DNA of 64,000 nt from Methylomonas fluvii (GCF_014850975.1 NZ_JACXST010000002.1:124001-188000); one strand, 5' to 3'; counted from the first letter of the stretch, positions 46,960-58,483 are shown. Translations and numbers: made by a program. The notes: generated from the sequence alone by a model not told the origin.

Positions 46960-47386
46960 ACTCGACTGTATATACGACTGATTAATTGGTCGTATTTCAA
47001 GACCGTAAGGCTAAATCTACAGGGCGGCAATAGACAAAGGCATATTTCGCCCTATGACAGCGGTTTACATGCGGCGCAATACCGTCAGGCTATTGCGCCC
47101 TTGACAACGAACCACCATCAATCGGCAAAACAATCCAGCCATCAATCCCGGATTAATCCAGCCAAAGCAATAGCAAGTCTCCCAACAGAAAAGCCTTCTT
47201 GATCAACAAATTCGATTGAGCTTTATGTTTTCTTAACGAATATCCCAAGAATTTTTACGACATTTTTACCCACCAATCTGTAGATTAAGACTCAGGCGAT
47301 CAGCGGCAAAACCGCCAAAAATCTTGGACTGTTTGCCGTATTCGCCTCGTCTAAAAAATGCTTAAGCATCTTTGCAAGAGGTCTAT
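46960..47386. other. Region upstream of kdp
   Basis: About 430 bp. It contains no supported gene. The stretch 47215-47280 is AT-rich and holds tandem T-rich repeats that may be KdpE sites. I could not fix the promoter boxes with confidence. Confidence 0.45.
47251..47269 (+). promoter_or_regulatory. Candidate KdpE operator upstream of kdpF
   Basis: Two direct copies of ATTTTTAC start 11 bp apart (47251 and 47262), one helical turn, about 120 bp before kdpF. The run resembles the T-rich E. coli KdpE site (TTTATA/TTTTTACAC type), recalled from memory. The operon encodes its own KdpDE, which would bind here under potassium limitation. Confidence 0.45.
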
Positions 47387-47476
47387 ATGAGCGGGATTTA
47401 TCTATTAAGCGGCGGCTTGGCGCTGCTGGTGTTTATCTATCTGGTGGTCGCTTTGTTTTATCCGGAGAAATTCTGA
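47387..47476 (+). CDS. kdpF: Potassium-transporting ATPase small subunit KdpF
   Basis: 29 residues, a single membrane helix ([21 protein letters not shown]) followed by PEKF, the normal KdpF size and ending. It stabilises the KdpABC complex in the membrane. The gene is easily missed because of its length. Its stop shares one base with the kdpA start (TGATG), and gcaagaggtc just upstream offers a ribosome site. Confidence 0.9.
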   Translation: MSGIYLLSGGLALLVFIYLVVALFYPEKF

Positions 47477-49284
47477 TGAACGAAACCGGCTTTCTACAAA
47501 TTTTTATCTATCTTTTAGCCTTACTCCTGCTGAGCAAGCCATTGGGAGCTTACATGGCACGGGTGTATCAAGACGAATCCATCGTCGCCAACACCTGGTT
47601 CGCCGTGATTGAACGCGGGCTATATCGGCTCTGTGGCATCCAGGCCGAGCAAGATATGCGCTGGCAGCAATACGCAGGAGCATTGCTAGTCTTTAACTTG
47701 CTGGGTTTACTGGTGGTTTATGCCTTGCAAACCTGCCAAGACCTGTTGCCACTCAATCCGCAGGCCCTGCCGGCCATCAGCACTGACTCAGCTTTAAATA
47801 CCGCCATCAGTTTTGCCACCAACACCAATTGGCAAGGTTATGCCGGTGAAGCCAGCATGAGTTACCTCACGCAAATGCTGGGTTTAACTGTGCAGAACTT
47901 TTTGTCGGCAGCCAGCGGTATGGCGGTGTTGGTGGCGCTGATACGCGGTTTCAGCCGGCGTAACACCAATAGCATTGGCAATTTCTGGGTGGATATGACC
48001 CGCTCGACCTTGTATATCTTACTGCCATTGTCGTTGCTACTGGCCGTCGTCCTGGTGGGGCAAGGCGTGGTGCAAACCTTTGATCGCTACGCTACCGTCA
48101 AGCTACAAGAACCGCAGACTTACTCGGCGCCAGCGCTTGACGCGGATGGACACGCTGTGCTGGATGCACAAGGCCAACCCCTCACTCAAACCCAACAAAG
48201 CCAGGAACAAACCCTGGCCTTGGGTCCCGCGGCCTCGCAAATCGCCATCAAGCAGCTCGGCACGAACGGCGGCGGATTTTTTAATGCCAATTCGGCTCAC
48301 CCTTACGAAAATCCCACCCCGCTGAGCAATTTTTTGGAAATGCTCGCCATCCTGTTAATCCCCGCCGCACTTTGCCATACCTTTGGCTTTCTGGTCGGCG
48401 ATAGCCGGCAAGGCTGGACGCTATTGGCGGCGATGACCTTGGTGTTTGTGGCTTTGATTTTCGTGACTGTGCCTGCAGAACAACACGGCAATCCGGCACT
48501 GACCAGCTTGGGTGTGGATCAAGCCGCCTCCAATCAACAGCCTGGCGGCAATATGGAAGGTAAGGAAGCTCGCCTCGGCATCGTCAATTCCGCACTATGG
48601 GCGGTAGCAACCACCGCCGCCTCCAACGGCTCCGTGAACGCGATGCACGACTCGTTCACCCCCATCGGCGGCATGATACCGATGTGGTTGATACAGCTCG
48701 GCGAAGTGATCTTCGGCGGCGTCGGCTCCGGCCTATACGGCATGCTGGTGTTCGCGCTGGTCGCCGTGTTTATCGCCGGTTTGATGATAGGCCGCACCCC
48801 GGAATATTTAGGCAAAAAAATCGAAGCCTTCGAGATGCAGATGGCGGCGGTGATTATTTTGATTCCCCCGCTCCTAGTGCTGGGCGGCACGGCATTGGCG
48901 GTGATGACCGAGGCCGGGAAAGCCTCCATCCTCAATCCCGGTGCCCACGGTTTCAGCGAAGTGTTGTATGCCTTGTCGTCTGCCGGCAATAACAACGGCA
49001 GCGCCTTCGCCGGCCTGTCGGCCAATGTGCCGTTTTATAACTACTTGCTGGGCCTGGCTATGCTGGTATCGCGTTATGGGTTGATGATCCCGGTATTAGC
49101 CATCGCCGGTTCGCTGGCCGCCAAAAAACACGTGCCGGTCGGCCCCGGCACCTTACCCACCCATACGCCCTTGTTCGCGGTATTGCTGATTATCACGGTG
49201 TTAATGGTCGGTGCGTTGACCTTTGTTCCCGCACTGGCCTTGGGCCCTATCGTTGAGCAGTTACACATGCACGCTCATCCTTGA
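47476..49284 (+). CDS. kdpA: Potassium-transporting ATPase subunit A
   Basis: 602 residues; the potassium-binding and -translocating subunit of the high-affinity Kdp P-type ATPase, related to SKT channels. Ten or so membrane helices. The filter-like glycine segments are visible ([77 protein letters not shown]). Its start overlaps the kdpF stop; kdpB follows 19 bp downstream. Confidence 0.97.
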   Translation: MNETGFLQIFIYLLALLLLSKPLGAYMARVYQDESIVANTWFAVIERGLYRLCGIQAEQDMRWQQYAGALLVFNLLGLLVVYALQTCQDLLPLNPQALPAISTDSALNTAISFATNTNWQGYAGEASMSYLTQMLGLTVQNFLSAASGMAVLVALIRGFSRRNTNSIGNFWVDMTRSTLYILLPLSLLLAVVLVGQGVVQTFDRYATVKLQEPQTYSAPALDADGHAVLDAQGQPLTQTQQSQEQTLALGPAASQIAIKQLGTNGGGFFNANSAHPYENPTPLSNFLEMLAILLIPAALCHTFGFLVGDSRQGWTLLAAMTLVFVALIFVTVPAEQHGNPALTSLGVDQAASNQQPGGNMEGKEARLGIVNSALWAVATTAASNGSVNAMHDSFTPIGGMIPMWLIQLGEVIFGGVGSGLYGMLVFALVAVFIAGLMIGRTPEYLGKKIEAFEMQMAAVIILIPPLLVLGGTALAVMTEAGKASILNPGAHGFSEVLYALSSAGNNNGSAFAGLSANVPFYNYLLGLAMLVSRYGLMIPVLAIAGSLAAKKHVPVGPGTLPTHTPLFAVLLIITVLMVGALTFVPALALGPIVEQLHMHAHP

Positions 49285-49303
49285 TTTCCAAACAGGTAAG
49301 CAT

Positions 49304-51376
49304 ATGACTCACAAAGCGCTCTCTTCTTCTTTATTCGACCCTGACCTGCTCAAGCAAGCGGTTTGGGAAGCCTTTAAAAAGCTAACACCGCAACAACAGT
49401 GGAAAAATCCGGTGATGTTTGTGGTGTATCTGGGCAGTTTGTTAACCACGCTGTTGTGGCTGCAAGCCTTGGCCGGTGATAGCGAAGAACCGGCTGGATT
49501 TATTTTAACCATCACTATCTGGTTATGGTTTACCGTGCTGTTCGCCAATTTCGCCGAAGCCGCCGCGGAAGGTCGCAGCAAGGCGCAGGCGGCCTTTCTG
49601 CGCACCGCCAAGCGTGATATTGCCGCCAAGAAGCTGGATGACCCGCGTTATGGCAGCAACTACACCAAAATCGCCGGCTCCAATTTGGTAAAAGGCGATG
49701 TGGTGCTGATCGAAGCCGGGGATTTCGTCCCTGGCGATGGCGATGTCATCGAAGGCGTGGCCTCGGTGGACGAGAGCGCCATCACCGGCGAAAGCGCGCC
49801 GGTGATCCGCGAATCCGGCGGCGATTTCAGCTCGGTCACCGGCGGCACCCGGGTATTATCGGATTGGCTGGTGGTGCGGATTTCCGCTAACCCCGGCGAG
49901 ACCTTTCTGGACCGGATGATTTCCATGGTGGAAGGTGCGAAACGGCAGAAAACCCCGAATGAAATTGCCTTGACCATCTTGCTGGTAGCGCTAACCTTAG
50001 TGTTTTTAATGGCCACAGCAACCTTGCTGCCCTTCTCGCTGTACAGCGTGGAAACGTCTGGTGCGGGCCGCCCAATTTCGATCACCGTGCTAGTGGCCTT
50101 ATTGGTGTGCTTAATTCCGACCACTATCGGCGGCTTGTTGTCCGCAATCGGCGTGGCCGGGATAGGGCGGATGATGCAGAAAAATGTCATTGCCACCTCC
50201 GGACGCGCGGTGGAAGCGGCCGGCGATGTCGATGTGTTGTTGTTGGATAAAACCGGCACCATTACTTTGGGTAATCGGCAGGCCGCGGCATTCATCCCCG
50301 CCAAGGGCATCAGCGAAAAACAGCTGGCCGATGCCGCGCAACTGGCCTCGTTGACCGACGAAACCCCGGAAGGCCGCAGCATCGTCGTGCTGGCCAAACA
50401 AAAGTTTGGTTTGCGCGAGCGCGACGTGCAATCCTTGGGCGCCACCTTTATCCACTTCAGCGCCCAGACCCGGATGAGCGGCGTCAATTTGCAAGGCCGG
50501 CAAATCCGCAAGGGTGCCGAAGATGCGATTAAGCAGTATGTGACCGAGCAAGGCGGCCGCTTTCCCGACGAAATCCAGAAAATGGTTGTCGACGTGGCCC
50601 GGCGCGGCAGTACGCCGCTGGTGGTAGCCGACGGCAAACAGGCCCTGGGCGTGATCGAATTAAAAGACATCGTCAAAGGCGGCATCAAGGAACGCTTCAT
50701 CGAACTGCGGCAAATGGGCATCAAAACCATCATGATCACCGGCGATAATCGCTTGACCGCTGCGGCGATTGCCGCCGAAGCCGGCGTCGACGACTTTTTG
50801 GCCGAAGCCACGCCGGAAGCCAAGCTGGCTTTGATTAGGCAGCATCAAGCGGATGGACGCTTGGTAGCCATGACCGGCGACGGCACCAATGACGCACCGG
50901 CGCTGGCACAAGCCGATGTCGCGGTGGCAATGAATAGCGGCACCCAGGCCGCCAAGGAAGCCGGGAATATGGTCGATCTGGATTCCAACCCGACTAAACT
51001 GATCGAGATCGTCGAGACCGGCAAACAAATGCTGATGACCCGTGGAGCGCTGACTACCTTTAGCGTGGCTAACGATGTAGCGAAATATTTCGCCATCATC
51101 CCCGCAGCCTTTGCCACCACCTATCCGGCGTTGAACGTGCTGAACGTCATGGGCTTGGCGACACCGGCCAGCGCGATCTTATCGGCGGTAATATTCAATG
51201 CGTTGATTATCATTGCCCTGATCCCGCTGGCTTTAAAAGGCATTAAATACCGGCCGCTCGGCGCCGAAAAGCTATTGCAAAACAATTTGCTGGTCTACGG
51301 TGTCGGCGGCTTACTGGTACCGTTTATCGGCATCAAGGCGATTGATTTAGTCCTAGTAACGATGAATCTGGTTTAG
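49304..51376 (+). CDS. kdpB: Potassium-transporting ATPase subunit B
   Basis: 690 residues from ATG 49304 (MTHKALSSS), with aggtaag upstream; an upstream in-frame start would only translate the kdpA end. P-type ATPase catalytic subunit: phosphorylated Asp315 in [12 protein letters not shown], the TGES motif in ITGESAPV, and [17 protein letters not shown] in the hinge. It powers potassium uptake through KdpA. kdpC begins 10 bp downstream. Confidence 0.97.
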   Translation: MTHKALSSSLFDPDLLKQAVWEAFKKLTPQQQWKNPVMFVVYLGSLLTTLLWLQALAGDSEEPAGFILTITIWLWFTVLFANFAEAAAEGRSKAQAAFLRTAKRDIAAKKLDDPRYGSNYTKIAGSNLVKGDVVLIEAGDFVPGDGDVIEGVASVDESAITGESAPVIRESGGDFSSVTGGTRVLSDWLVVRISANPGETFLDRMISMVEGAKRQKTPNEIALTILLVALTLVFLMATATLLPFSLYSVETSGAGRPISITVLVALLVCLIPTTIGGLLSAIGVAGIGRMMQKNVIATSGRAVEAAGDVDVLLLDKTGTITLGNRQAAAFIPAKGISEKQLADAAQLASLTDETPEGRSIVVLAKQKFGLRERDVQSLGATFIHFSAQTRMSGVNLQGRQIRKGAEDAIKQYVTEQGGRFPDEIQKMVVDVARRGSTPLVVADGKQALGVIELKDIVKGGIKERFIELRQMGIKTIMITGDNRLTAAAIAAEAGVDDFLAEATPEAKLALIRQHQADGRLVAMTGDGTNDAPALAQADVAVAMNSGTQAAKEAGNMVDLDSNPTKLIEIVETGKQMLMTRGALTTFSVANDVAKYFAIIPAAFATTYPALNVLNVMGLATPASAILSAVIFNALIIIALIPLALKGIKYRPLGAEKLLQNNLLVYGVGGLLVPFIGIKAIDLVLVTMNLV

Positions 51377-51386
51377 GGAGAACAAC

Positions 51387-51977
51387 ATGACAAGCTATTT
51401 CAGACCTGCTGCCACCCTACTGCTGTTAATGACCCTCCTCACCGGTGGCCTTTATCCGGCGCTGGTCACTTTACTGGCGCAAAGCATTTTTCCAGCCCAA
51501 GCCAACGGTAGCCTGATACAAGACAAACAAGGCCAAGCCATCGGCTCTGCTTTAATCGGTCAAAGCTTCAGCCAGGCCCGCTATTTTTGGGGCCGGCCGT
51601 CGGCAACCGCGCCCTACCCTTACAATGCGGCGGCGTCGGGCGGCTCCAATCTCGGCCCCACCAATCCGGCTTTAAGCGATGCGGTCGCCCAGCGCATTCA
51701 GGCCTTGCAGCAACTTGACCCTGACAATCATGCGCAGGTGCCGGTGGATTTGGTTACCGCATCAGCTAGCGGCTTGGATCCGCACATCAGTATTGCGGCG
51801 GCCCATTACCAAATCAAGCGCGTGGCCAAAGCGCGCAAGTTGCCGGAAAGCGTCGTGATAGCATTGGTCGAATCGCATAGCGAGCCAAGGCAATGGCGGG
51901 TATTCGGCGAACCCAGGGTGAATGTCTTAGGCTTAAATCTGGCTTTGGACGCCGCTGCGCAAACTGCTCAACCATGA
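51387..51977 (+). CDS. kdpC: Potassium-transporting ATPase subunit C
   Basis: 196 residues. One N-terminal membrane helix ([26 protein letters not shown]) and a periplasmic domain with [29 protein letters not shown], of which the [11 protein letters not shown] core is diagnostic. KdpC assists potassium capture and ATP-driven cycling. Its stop overlaps the kdpD start (ATGA). Confidence 0.96.
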   Translation: MTSYFRPAATLLLLMTLLTGGLYPALVTLLAQSIFPAQANGSLIQDKQGQAIGSALIGQSFSQARYFWGRPSATAPYPYNAAASGGSNLGPTNPALSDAVAQRIQALQQLDPDNHAQVPVDLVTASASGLDPHISIAAAHYQIKRVAKARKLPESVVIALVESHSEPRQWRVFGEPRVNVLGLNLALDAAAQTAQP

Positions 51978-54712
51978 ACGAACCACGCCTGGACCCCGAC
52001 CAACTACTGGCCCGCGTCGAACGCGACAAAGCCAAGGCCAAGCGCGGCCGCCTGAAGATTTTTTTCGGCGCGGCGGCCGGGGTCGGTAAAAGCTATGCCA
52101 TGTTGCTGGCGGCGCGCGAACGCCGCGCGGAAAATCTCGATGTGATTGTCGGCCTGGTGGAAACCCATGGTCGCGCGGACACCGAAGCGCTTTTGGCGGG
52201 CTTGGAAATCCTCCCAACCCGCAAGATCGACTACAAAGGCGCCGTGTTGCAGGAGTTTGATATTGATGCGGCCTTAAAACGCCGGCCGGCCATCATTCTG
52301 GTTGACGAACTGGCGCACACCAACGCCCCCGGCTCGCGCCACCCGAAACGCTGGCAAGATATTCGCGAATTGTTGGAAGCCGGGATTGATGTGTATACCG
52401 CGCTGAACGTGCAACATCTGGAAAGCCTGAACGACGATGTCGGCCAAATTGCCGGCGTCCGCATCTGGGAAACCGTGCCGGACACGGTATTCGAGGATGC
52501 CGACGAAGTCGAACTGGTGGATTTGCCGCCGGATGAATTGCTGCTACGCCTGCGAGAAGGCAAAGTTTATCTGCCGCAACAAGCCCAACACGCAATTCAG
52601 AATTTTTTCCGCAAAGGCAATCTGATTGCCCTGCGCGAACTGGCCTTGCGGCAAACCACCAATCGCGTCGATGCGCAAATGCTGGATTACCGGGAAGACA
52701 ATGCCATCCGCGAAGTCTGGCAGGTCAACGAACGGCTGATGGTGTGCATAGGCCCGAATGTGCTGGCCGAGCGCCTGGTCAGAGCCGGCAAGCGCTTGGC
52801 AACCAGCCTGCGTTCAGCGTGGATTGTGGTGTATGTGGAAACCCCAGAACTGGCGCGCTTGCCCGCCGAAAAGCGCGACGGCATTTTGCGGGTATTACGG
52901 CTGGCGGAACAGCTTGGCGCCGAGACGGTGACGCTCAGCGCGCCGGAGATGAGCGAAGCGCTGATCCGTTTTGCCCGCGAGCGCAATATCAACAAAATCG
53001 TGGTCGGTAAACCCAGCCGGCGCGGCTGGCGACGCTGGCTGTTGGGTTCGGTGGTGGATGTATTGATCAGCCACGCCCACAATATCAATATTTACCTGCT
53101 GGGCAGCCCGCAACTGGGCGAACGCGAGGAACTGGAAGCCGAGCTGTCTTTATTCAAGAAAACCCCGCTGCCCGGCCTGCGGCAACGCATTCCCAGTAAG
53201 ACTCGCCGACGCTATCGCGGCTATCTGTGGGCGATGGCGGTGACCTTGCTCTGCACCGCCGTGGGTAAAATGTTGTTCGGCAAGGTGGAACTAGCCAATG
53301 TGGTGATGGTGTATTTACTCGGTGTGGTGTTTGTCGCCACCCACTTCGGGCGCGGGCCGTCGGTGTTGGCGTCATTACTCAGCGTCGGCGTATTCGATGT
53401 GCTGTTCGTGCAGCCTTTCTATAGTTTGTCGGTAGCCGATAGCCAGTATTTGATCACTTTACTGGCCATGCTGGTGGTGGCTATTGTCATCAGCAATCTG
53501 ATGGTCAATGTCCGCGCGCAAGCCAAGGTTGCCGCGCATCGCGAACGCCGCGCCGCGGCCTTATACGCGATGAGTAAGGAGCTGGCGGTGGCGCAAAGCG
53601 AACGGCAAATCGTCGCGACCGCCGTTAAACATTTATACGCCGAATTCAGCAGCCGCAATGTCATTTTATTTGCCAACCCGGCCGGACGTTTGATCTATCC
53701 CAAACAACACAGCCTGCCTCAATCATTGCGCGGCGCCGATTTGAGCGTGGCGCAGTGGGTCTACGATCACAACGAAATGGCCGGACACGGCACCCATACC
53801 TTACCTGGCAGCGCGGCGATTTATTTCCCAATTCAAGACGAAGACAAAGCCATCGGCGTTTTGGCGCTGTTACCGGTCAATTTACGCCGGGTGTTTTTGC
53901 CGGAACAACAAAAATTGCTGGAAACCTTTTTGCGGCAGATCGGCCAAGCCGTCGCCCGTTTACGCTTTGCCGAACAGGCCAAGTCGACGCAATTGCAAAT
54001 TGAGGCCGAACGATTGCGCAACTCCTTACTCAGCGCGATTTCTCACGATTTACGCACCCCGTTATCGACGATTATCGGCTCGGCCAGCGCCTTGGTTGAG
54101 GACGACGGCCATTTACAGGCCCAGCATCGGCTGGAACTCGGCCGTGCCATCTATGATGAAGCCGAACGCATGGCCAATTTGGTGAACAACATTCTGGACA
54201 TGGCCAGACTCGACGCCGGTGTGGTGGAATTAAACAAACAGTGGCATCCTGTCGAAGAAATCATCGGCACCGTGCTGACGCGTTTGCAAAAACACCTGGC
54301 CCGACGAAAGGTCAGCGTCAGCTTGCCGCCCGGGATTCCGCTGGTGTTTGTCGATGCGGTGATGATCGAGCAAGTGCTGATCAATTTATTGGAGAACGCC
54401 GTGCGCTATACCGCTGCAGGCTCCGAACTTGAAGTGTTTGCCCAAAACGTCGGCAATACCATGGAAATATCGGTCGCCGATCACGGCCCCGGTATTCCCA
54501 AAGGTCTGGAGGATAAATTGTTCGAAAAATTTTACCAAGCCCGCCATGAATCGGCACAAAGCGGCGTCGGCTTGGGGCTGGCGATTTGCCGGGCCATTGT
54601 TGAAGTGCATGGCGGCCGGATTCGTGCCAGCAATAAGCCCAGTGGCGGGGCCATATTTACCTTAACGCTACCCAACGACGAATCGCCGCCCCTTATGGAG
54701 CCGGAGGAATGA
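51974..54712 (+). CDS. kdpD: Sensor histidine kinase KdpD
   Basis: 912 residues from ATG 51974, overlapping the kdpC stop. Order: N-terminal KdpD domain with Walker A ([14 protein letters not shown]) and [18 protein letters not shown]; a universal-stress-protein-like domain (about 250-370); four short membrane helices (about 415-510); a GAF-like segment; HisKA with [18 protein letters not shown]; HATPase with [18 protein letters not shown] and [13 protein letters not shown]. It senses low potassium or turgor and phosphorylates KdpE. Full length and apparently intact. Confidence 0.96.
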   Translation: MNEPRLDPDQLLARVERDKAKAKRGRLKIFFGAAAGVGKSYAMLLAARERRAENLDVIVGLVETHGRADTEALLAGLEILPTRKIDYKGAVLQEFDIDAALKRRPAIILVDELAHTNAPGSRHPKRWQDIRELLEAGIDVYTALNVQHLESLNDDVGQIAGVRIWETVPDTVFEDADEVELVDLPPDELLLRLREGKVYLPQQAQHAIQNFFRKGNLIALRELALRQTTNRVDAQMLDYREDNAIREVWQVNERLMVCIGPNVLAERLVRAGKRLATSLRSAWIVVYVETPELARLPAEKRDGILRVLRLAEQLGAETVTLSAPEMSEALIRFARERNINKIVVGKPSRRGWRRWLLGSVVDVLISHAHNINIYLLGSPQLGEREELEAELSLFKKTPLPGLRQRIPSKTRRRYRGYLWAMAVTLLCTAVGKMLFGKVELANVVMVYLLGVVFVATHFGRGPSVLASLLSVGVFDVLFVQPFYSLSVADSQYLITLLAMLVVAIVISNLMVNVRAQAKVAAHRERRAAALYAMSKELAVAQSERQIVATAVKHLYAEFSSRNVILFANPAGRLIYPKQHSLPQSLRGADLSVAQWVYDHNEMAGHGTHTLPGSAAIYFPIQDEDKAIGVLALLPVNLRRVFLPEQQKLLETFLRQIGQAVARLRFAEQAKSTQLQIEAERLRNSLLSAISHDLRTPLSTIIGSASALVEDDGHLQAQHRLELGRAIYDEAERMANLVNNILDMARLDAGVVELNKQWHPVEEIIGTVLTRLQKHLARRKVSVSLPPGIPLVFVDAVMIEQVLINLLENAVRYTAAGSELEVFAQNVGNTMEISVADHGPGIPKGLEDKLFEKFYQARHESAQSGVGLGLAICRAIVEVHGGRIRASNKPSGGAIFTLTLPNDESPPLMEPEE

Positions 54713-54736
54713 ACGCAACCCCACTGGATTTGGGCC

Positions 54737-55435
54737 ATGGCTAAAACGCATCCCGTCATTGTCGTGATCGAAGACGATCCGCCGATACGGCGCTTTTTGC
54801 GTACCAGTCTGGCAACGCACAATTTTGCGGTATTCGAAGCGGAGACCGGCAAACAAGGCCTGATTGAAGCCGGCGTGCGTAAACCGGATTTGCTGATTCT
54901 GGATTTAGGCTTGCCGGATATGGATGGCGTCGAGGTGATCAAGAGCGTGCGCGGCTGGTCGGCCATGCCTATCATCGTGCTGTCGGCTCGCAGTAACGAA
55001 CAGCAAAAAATCGACGCCTTGGACGCCGGCGCGGACGATTATCTAACCAAGCCGTTTGGATTTGGCGAACTGTTGGCGCGTATCCGGGTAGCCTTGCGGC
55101 ATGCCAGCCGGCCTGCGGAGCATACACAAGACGAAGTGTTTATCGTCGATGCACTGAAAGTGGACTTACGCAACCGGGTAGTCAGCGTTGATGGCAATGA
55201 AATTCATCTGACGCCGATTCAATACCGCTTGCTCTGCGTGCTGATTAAGCATGCCGGCAAAGTTTTGACGCATCAGCAAATTTTGAAGGAAGTTTGGGGG
55301 CCGTCGTATCAGGAAAATCCGCATTATTTGCGGATTTACATGAGCCAATTGCGGCAAAAGCTGGAAAGCGATCCGACTCAGCCGAAATACCTGCTGACTG
55401 AGTCGGGCGTGGGGTATCGATTTAAAGTGGGTTAA
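54737..55435 (+). CDS. kdpE: Response regulator KdpE
   Basis: 232 residues, OmpR/PhoB type. Receiver domain with VIEDDPPIRRFL, phosphoacceptor in LLILDLGLPDMDG and the YLTKPF lysine; C-terminal winged helix with LTPIQYRLLCVLIKHAGKVL and YLRIYMSQLRQKLE. Activates kdp transcription when phosphorylated by KdpD. ATG at 54737 is 24 bp after kdpD. A nearer ATG (54709) with a good ribosome site is out of frame. The last gene of the kdpFABCDE operon. Confidence 0.95.
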   Translation: MAKTHPVIVVIEDDPPIRRFLRTSLATHNFAVFEAETGKQGLIEAGVRKPDLLILDLGLPDMDGVEVIKSVRGWSAMPIIVLSARSNEQQKIDALDAGADDYLTKPFGFGELLARIRVALRHASRPAEHTQDEVFIVDALKVDLRNRVVSVDGNEIHLTPIQYRLLCVLIKHAGKVLTHQQILKEVWGPSYQENPHYLRIYMSQLRQKLESDPTQPKYLLTESGVGYRFKVG

Positions 55436-55475
55436 GCGAATATCGCCGTCTGATGGCCGCAGTGCGAAAGCCGAA

Positions 55476-56363
55476 TCAATATCCCACTTCTACCCGGTTT
55501 CTACCGCGTTGTTTTGCTTGATACATCGCAGCGTCGGCACGTTTGATCAAGGATTCCGGGCTATCGCTACCTTTTAAGGCAGCAACGCCCAAACTGGCGG
55601 TCAGATTCAACACATCCATGCCATAGGCCAAGGTATGCGATTCAATATCTGCGCGGATGCGTTCGCCTATGACCATCGCACCGTCGATGTCGGTATCGCT
55701 CAGCAAGATCACAAACTCCTCGCCGCCGTAACGAAACACCGCATCACTGCCCCGCACCATATCTTTCAACCAGCCGGCCAATGAGGACAGAGCCAAGTCG
55801 CCGCAAGCATGCCCGTAATCGTCGTTGATATGCTTGAAGTGATCGACATCCACAAAAATCACCGACAAATGCTGCGAGTTGCGATGCGCACGTTTGATTT
55901 CGCGCAGCAAACAGTCGTTAAACGCCGTGCGGTTGTTGGTTTTGGTTAATGGATCGGTAAACGCCATTTTCAATGCTTGTTGGAACAAGGTGGCATTTCT
56001 TAGTGGGTAAATCAGGCAGCACAACAGGCTTTCCAGCATTTTCAGCTCATCTTTGCTGAAGCGATTGCTGCGGGTTAGTTTCAACTCGCCCAGCTGCTGC
56101 TCTTCGACTTTCAAGGCATAATTGCAAGAATGACGGGCCATCACGCCGCGTTTGAACTCCAAATCAAACTCTTCGTTGATGTATTCAACGCCGTTGTGCG
56201 GAATAGTGTTTTGAATTTTATTGCAGAAAATACTGATCAGCTCGTTGAATTCCAATGAAGTCTGCAAGGCACTACTGATATCGTAGTGATGCAAATTGAC
56301 AGCGGTGGACGCTTCAAAGGTTTTGTTACTGACTATCGCTAAATCGGCTGCTTTATCTCTCAT
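55476..56363 (-). CDS. Diguanylate cyclase (GGDEF)
   Basis: 295 residues, soluble. An N-terminal GAF-like sensing region (about 1-125) precedes a GGDEF domain: TDPLTKTNNRTAF, VDVDHFKHINDDYGHACGD with the metal aspartates, and active RYGGEEFVILL. An RGSD inhibitory I-site is spaced five residues before GGEEF, so product feedback by c-di-GMP is expected. Makes c-di-GMP, which typically promotes sessile growth. Convergent with kdpE, 40 bp apart. Confidence 0.93.
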   Translation of the reverse strand: MRDKAADLAIVSNKTFEASTAVNLHHYDISSALQTSLEFNELISIFCNKIQNTIPHNGVEYINEEFDLEFKRGVMARHSCNYALKVEEQQLGELKLTRSNRFSKDELKMLESLLCCLIYPLRNATLFQQALKMAFTDPLTKTNNRTAFNDCLLREIKRAHRNSQHLSVIFVDVDHFKHINDDYGHACGDLALSSLAGWLKDMVRGSDAVFRYGGEEFVILLSDTDIDGAMVIGERIRADIESHTLAYGMDVLNLTASLGVAALKGSDSPESLIKRADAAMYQAKQRGRNRVEVGY

Positions 56364-56530
56364 GACGGTTCCCCGAGTCTTGAATCAAACTTCAAGGAGA
56401 ATAAAGCCAAGAGCGTGCCAATTATTTTAATACGATAAAATACAATAACTTAACAACAAACAATTGCAAAATATCTCAGCAAGCGGCAATTTTCCGCCGC
56501 TTAGCTGCCGCCAACTACCTTTGCCGACTT

Positions 56531-57079
56531 TTAAAACAAACCCAACTGCACTTGCGCGACTTCTGACATCATTTCCCGCGACCAGGGCGGGTCTAACACC
56601 ACTTCGACATCAACCGAACTGACGCCGGGCAAGGCGCGGATGCATTTCTCGACATCGCTTTGGATCACCGGACCCATACCGCATCCGGGCGCAGTCAAGG
56701 TCATCTGAATATGCACATTGTTACCGCCATCGGCGTTGGGCTTGGCGCTGCAATGGTAAACCAAACCCAAATCGACGATATTGACCGGAATTTCCGGGTC
56801 GTAGACGGTTTTCATCACTTCCCAGCAATTCTTTTCGACGGCTTTGCTGTCGGTTTCCGAGACCAAGGTATGCAGATGTTGGGTTTCCTTGCCCAAGGCA
56901 TCGGCATCGATACCGGCAATCCGCACCATATGGCCGTAATCGGTCACCACGGTGTAATTGCTGCCCAAAGCCTGGTGTATCGTGACTTCCTGGCCTTTAC
57001 TCAAGGTGCCGTGGTTACCGTCCGGAATAGTGACGATGTTGACGTCGCGGGTTAAAAATACAACTTCTCTGTCTGCCAT
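56531..57079 (-). CDS. sufT: Putative Fe-S cluster assembly protein SufT
   Basis: 182 residues from ATG 57079; the frame extends 27 codons upstream over the yciK end, which is not conserved coding. The C-terminal DUF59/MIP18 domain has VYDPEIPVNIVDLGLVY, LTAPGCGMGPVI with the reactive cysteine, and DPPWSREMMSEVAQ. The N-terminal ~75 residues are the SufT extension. It helps mature Fe-S proteins. It lies 7 bp after yciK in the leftward housekeeping cluster. Confidence 0.92.
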   Translation of the reverse strand: MADREVVFLTRDVNIVTIPDGNHGTLSKGQEVTIHQALGSNYTVVTDYGHMVRIAGIDADALGKETQHLHTLVSETDSKAVEKNCWEVMKTVYDPEIPVNIVDLGLVYHCSAKPNADGGNNVHIQMTLTAPGCGMGPVIQSDVEKCIRALPGVSSVDVEVVLDPPWSREMMSEVAQVQLGLF

Positions 57080-57086
57080 AAGTTTC

Positions 57087-57815
57087 TTAAGGTTTAAAAG
57101 TTTGGGCGTCAATAATTTGACCGGTCTTGCCGATACTGGCGTCGCTAAATAGGTAAACATACAGCGGGTCCAGACTGCTCATGCTCGGCAGTCTGGTTTT
57201 ATCTTCGGCTGGGAAAGCTTTCTTCCGCAACGGTGAATCCACCGGTCCCGGTACCAAAGTATTAACACGGATTTTTCCTGCTGCTTCCAGTTCCGCGGCC
57301 AGAATACCTGCTAAGCCTTCCAGCGCAATTTTCGCTACGCCGTAGGCACCGGAATAGGCCTGGACTTTACGCGCCGAGGAATCGGAGATAAACACGATGG
57401 AAGCATGCTCGCTGCGTTGCAGCAAAGGCAACAACACCCGGCACAGCAGGAAAGGCGCACTGAGGTTGACGTTTAAGGCATGTCCCCAATCCTTGGTTTT
57501 GTAGTTGGCGATGGGGCTGTAGGCGCTGAATTCCACCGCCCCATGCAATACGCCATGCAAAGCACCATAGCGTTGTTCGATTGCCTCGGCCATTTCTTCG
57601 TATTGCGCTTCACTGGCGCCGGCCAAATCAAAGGGGTACATCACCGGTTCCGGACCGCCGGCAGCCACGATCGCATCGTAGATTTTTTCCAGCTTGGGAA
57701 TGCTTTTATCCAGCAAAATGATTTGCGCGCCCTGGCCGGCTAAAGCCAGCGCCGCCGTGCCGCCCAGACCGCCGCCGGCACCGGTGATGAGTAAAACCTT
57801 ATTGCTTAATGACAT
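57087..57815 (-). CDS. yciK: YciK-family short-chain dehydrogenase
   Basis: 242 residues. Rossmann motif LLITGAGGGLGGTAAL, NVNLSAPF, catalytic YSGAYGVAK (Y-x3-K) and VNTLVPGPVDSPLR. This is the YciK type, of unknown substrate. It overlaps the upstream phosphatase gene by 10 bp, part of the ubiG-HAD-yciK gene order seen in Pseudomonas relatives. Confidence 0.9.
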   Translation of the reverse strand: MSLSNKVLLITGAGGGLGGTAALALAGQGAQIILLDKSIPKLEKIYDAIVAAGGPEPVMYPFDLAGASEAQYEEMAEAIEQRYGALHGVLHGAVEFSAYSPIANYKTKDWGHALNVNLSAPFLLCRVLLPLLQRSEHASIVFISDSSARKVQAYSGAYGVAKIALEGLAGILAAELEAAGKIRVNTLVPGPVDSPLRKKAFPAEDKTRLPSMSSLDPLYVYLFSDASIGKTGQIIDAQTFKP

Positions 57816-58477
57816 AAATTAGCGTGTATCCATTCCATCAATTGTGGCGGCTGTTCGATCAGCGCGTCGGCACCCCAGGTGTAGGGTTGGTCGTCGCTTT
57901 GCAAATAGCCGTACAAGGCCGCCAGAGTTTTCATATTCGCGCGCTTGCCGGCGGTAATGTCGTGTATCGCGTCGCCGATATACACGCAATTTTCCGGCGC
58001 CACGCTGGCCTGCCGACACCCGGCCAACATCGGTTCGGGATGCGGCTTGCTATTGGCGGTGGTATCACCGCTGATAATGCAGGCGGCCCGTTCCGTAAGC
58101 TGCATCGCGTCCATCAACGGCACGGTAAAACGGGATCTCTTGTTGGTCACCACACCCCATTTCAAGCCCAGTTGTTCGATCGCCGTCAGGCTTTCGGCTA
58201 TACCTTGAAAGAAGCGGCTGTGTTCGGCGATATTCTGCTCGTAGCTGTCCAGCATAAAAGCCAGCATCCGCTGCGCCAGACTCTCGTCCACGCTCACGCA
58301 ATGCTTGATCATCGGCATGGCGCCATGGGAAATGAAGGGCCGCACTGACTCTGTCGGCGCTTCCGGAAAACCATGGGCCAGCAGCGTCTTATTCAAACAG
58401 GCGATCAGATCGGGCGCGGTATCGACCAAAGTACCGTCCAGATCGAACAATACGCAATCCAGTTTAAATCCGCTCAT
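57806..58477 (-). CDS. mupP: HAD phosphatase, MupP/Gph-like
   Basis: 223 residues. HAD motifs: nucleophile in VLFDLDGTLVDTAPD, WGVVTNK (motif II), NSKPHPEP with the lysine (motif III), and YIGDAIHDITAG (motif IV). Automatic naming would give phosphoglycolate phosphatase. The neighbourhood (ubiG upstream, yciK downstream) and segments such as WGVVTNK and NSKP.PEP match the Pseudomonas N-acetylmuramate 6-phosphate phosphatase MupP, which works in peptidoglycan recycling. I favour MupP; this rests on gene order and remembered motifs, and no amgK/murU lie in the window to test it. Confidence 0.72.
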   Translation of the reverse strand: MSGFKLDCVLFDLDGTLVDTAPDLIACLNKTLLAHGFPEAPTESVRPFISHGAMPMIKHCVSVDESLAQRMLAFMLDSYEQNIAEHSRFFQGIAESLTAIEQLGLKWGVVTNKRSRFTVPLMDAMQLTERAACIISGDTTANSKPHPEPMLAGCRQASVAPENCVYIGDAIHDITAGKRANMKTLAALYGYLQSDDQPYTWGADALIEQPPQLMEWIHANLCH

Positions 58478-58483
58478 GCCGCC

